This document shows, one piece after another, positions 63,911-64,000 of a DNA stretch of 64,000 nt. The position numbers and the translations under genes are program-made. The stretch spans positions 248,001 to 312,000 of the forward strand of contig NZ_CP064951.1 in NCBI RefSeq assembly GCF_011751945.2, written 5' to 3'. How positions within the stretch are numbered: position 1 is the stretch's first letter; each line of letters starts with the position of its first letter. A model generated the notes under the pieces. It saw only the letters and a program-made list of their open reading frames with translations, searched no databases and had not been told where the DNA came from. The stretch is from Actinomyces sp. zg-332 (GTDB lineage: Bacteria > Actinomycetota > Actinomycetes > Actinomycetales > Actinomycetaceae).

Positions 63911-64000
63911 GTGAAGTCTGTTGCTGAACATTTAGTTAATTGTTTAGATGCTGTTGGCCCACAGCCTGCTTTGGAGGTCTTACTTCCTGATGCTGCTGGC
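63911..64000 (+). CDS. moeA: Start of a molybdopterin molybdotransferase (MoeA) gene, truncated by window edge
   Basis: Thirty codons from a GTG at 63911 with AGGTGA upstream. The peptide begins MKSVAEHLVNCLDAVGPQPA, which matches the usual actinobacterial MoeA start (SVxEHLxxxLxxVGP). The gene order galU-moeA is standard in actinobacteria. The enzyme inserts molybdenum into molybdopterin. Only the N-terminal 30 residues are visible. Confidence 0.75.
   Translation, partial: MKSVAEHLVNCLDAVGPQPALEVLLPDAAG

Overview
The window comes from a visibly AT-rich chromosome that carries many actinobacterial hallmarks. These include an IdeR/DtxR regulator with every IdeR metal ligand conserved, a WXG100 protein, a DUF3027 gene next to a cold-shock gene, an Mrp ATPase without the CxxC motif, LAxTG-type cell-wall sorting signals, a c-di-AMP riboswitch before an NlpC/P60 protein, a galU-moeA junction and frequent GTG/TTG starts. 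The best fit is an AT-rich, probably host-associated actinobacterium (class Actinomycetia, perhaps near Actinomycetaceae). The species cannot be named from the sequence alone.

Layout. 1-1472: the tail of an unidentified gene, then ychF. 2065-9749: a peptide ABC transporter locus with two tandem, nearly identical binding lipoproteins, two permeases and one fused double ATPase. 9800-11099: a gene desert. 11100-14092: glyA-folD-exoA (one-carbon metabolism and DNA repair). 14291-15730 (minus strand): an orphan WXG100 protein and a degenerate HD-family protein. 15912-19979: two PH-domain membrane proteins, a DUF2520 Rossmann protein and panC, converging on lysS (20368-21936, minus). 22729-27420: three family-2 glycosyltransferases and a UDP-glucose 6-dehydrogenase, probably making a GlcA-containing surface glycan; galU at 62992 would supply UDP-glucose. 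27668-33321: the MgtE-N/CBS, DUF1003 and mrp block, interrupted by a His-rich zinc-type CDF exporter and a small membrane protein. 33535-38530: an OatA-like acyltransferase, a cold-shock protein, DUF3027 and an amidohydrolase. 39004-44793: a purine permease (probably leaderless), a GT2/DUF2304 pair, the IdeR-like regulator, the riboswitch-controlled NlpC/P60 hydrolase and a double-domain universal stress protein. 44933: tRNA-Arg(CCU). 45619-53297: two sortase-anchored surface proteins flanking a zinc alcohol dehydrogenase with a tandem operator and an Rrf2 regulator, with large non-coding stretches. 53567-64000: lipB, lipA, an acyl-CoA synthetase with an unusual insertion, a 1348-residue helicase-like protein whose ATPase motifs are all eroded, a small partner gene, 5-formyl-THF cyclo-ligase, galU and the start of moeA.

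Themes. Surface construction (glycan, O-acetylation, sorted proteins, peptidoglycan hydrolase, PH-domain proteins) and nutrient import dominate. Three intact genes look like catalytically dead members of enzyme families: the helicase-like protein at 57533, the HD-like protein at 14747 and the middle glycosyltransferase at 23909. No phage, insertion sequence or CRISPR array was seen.
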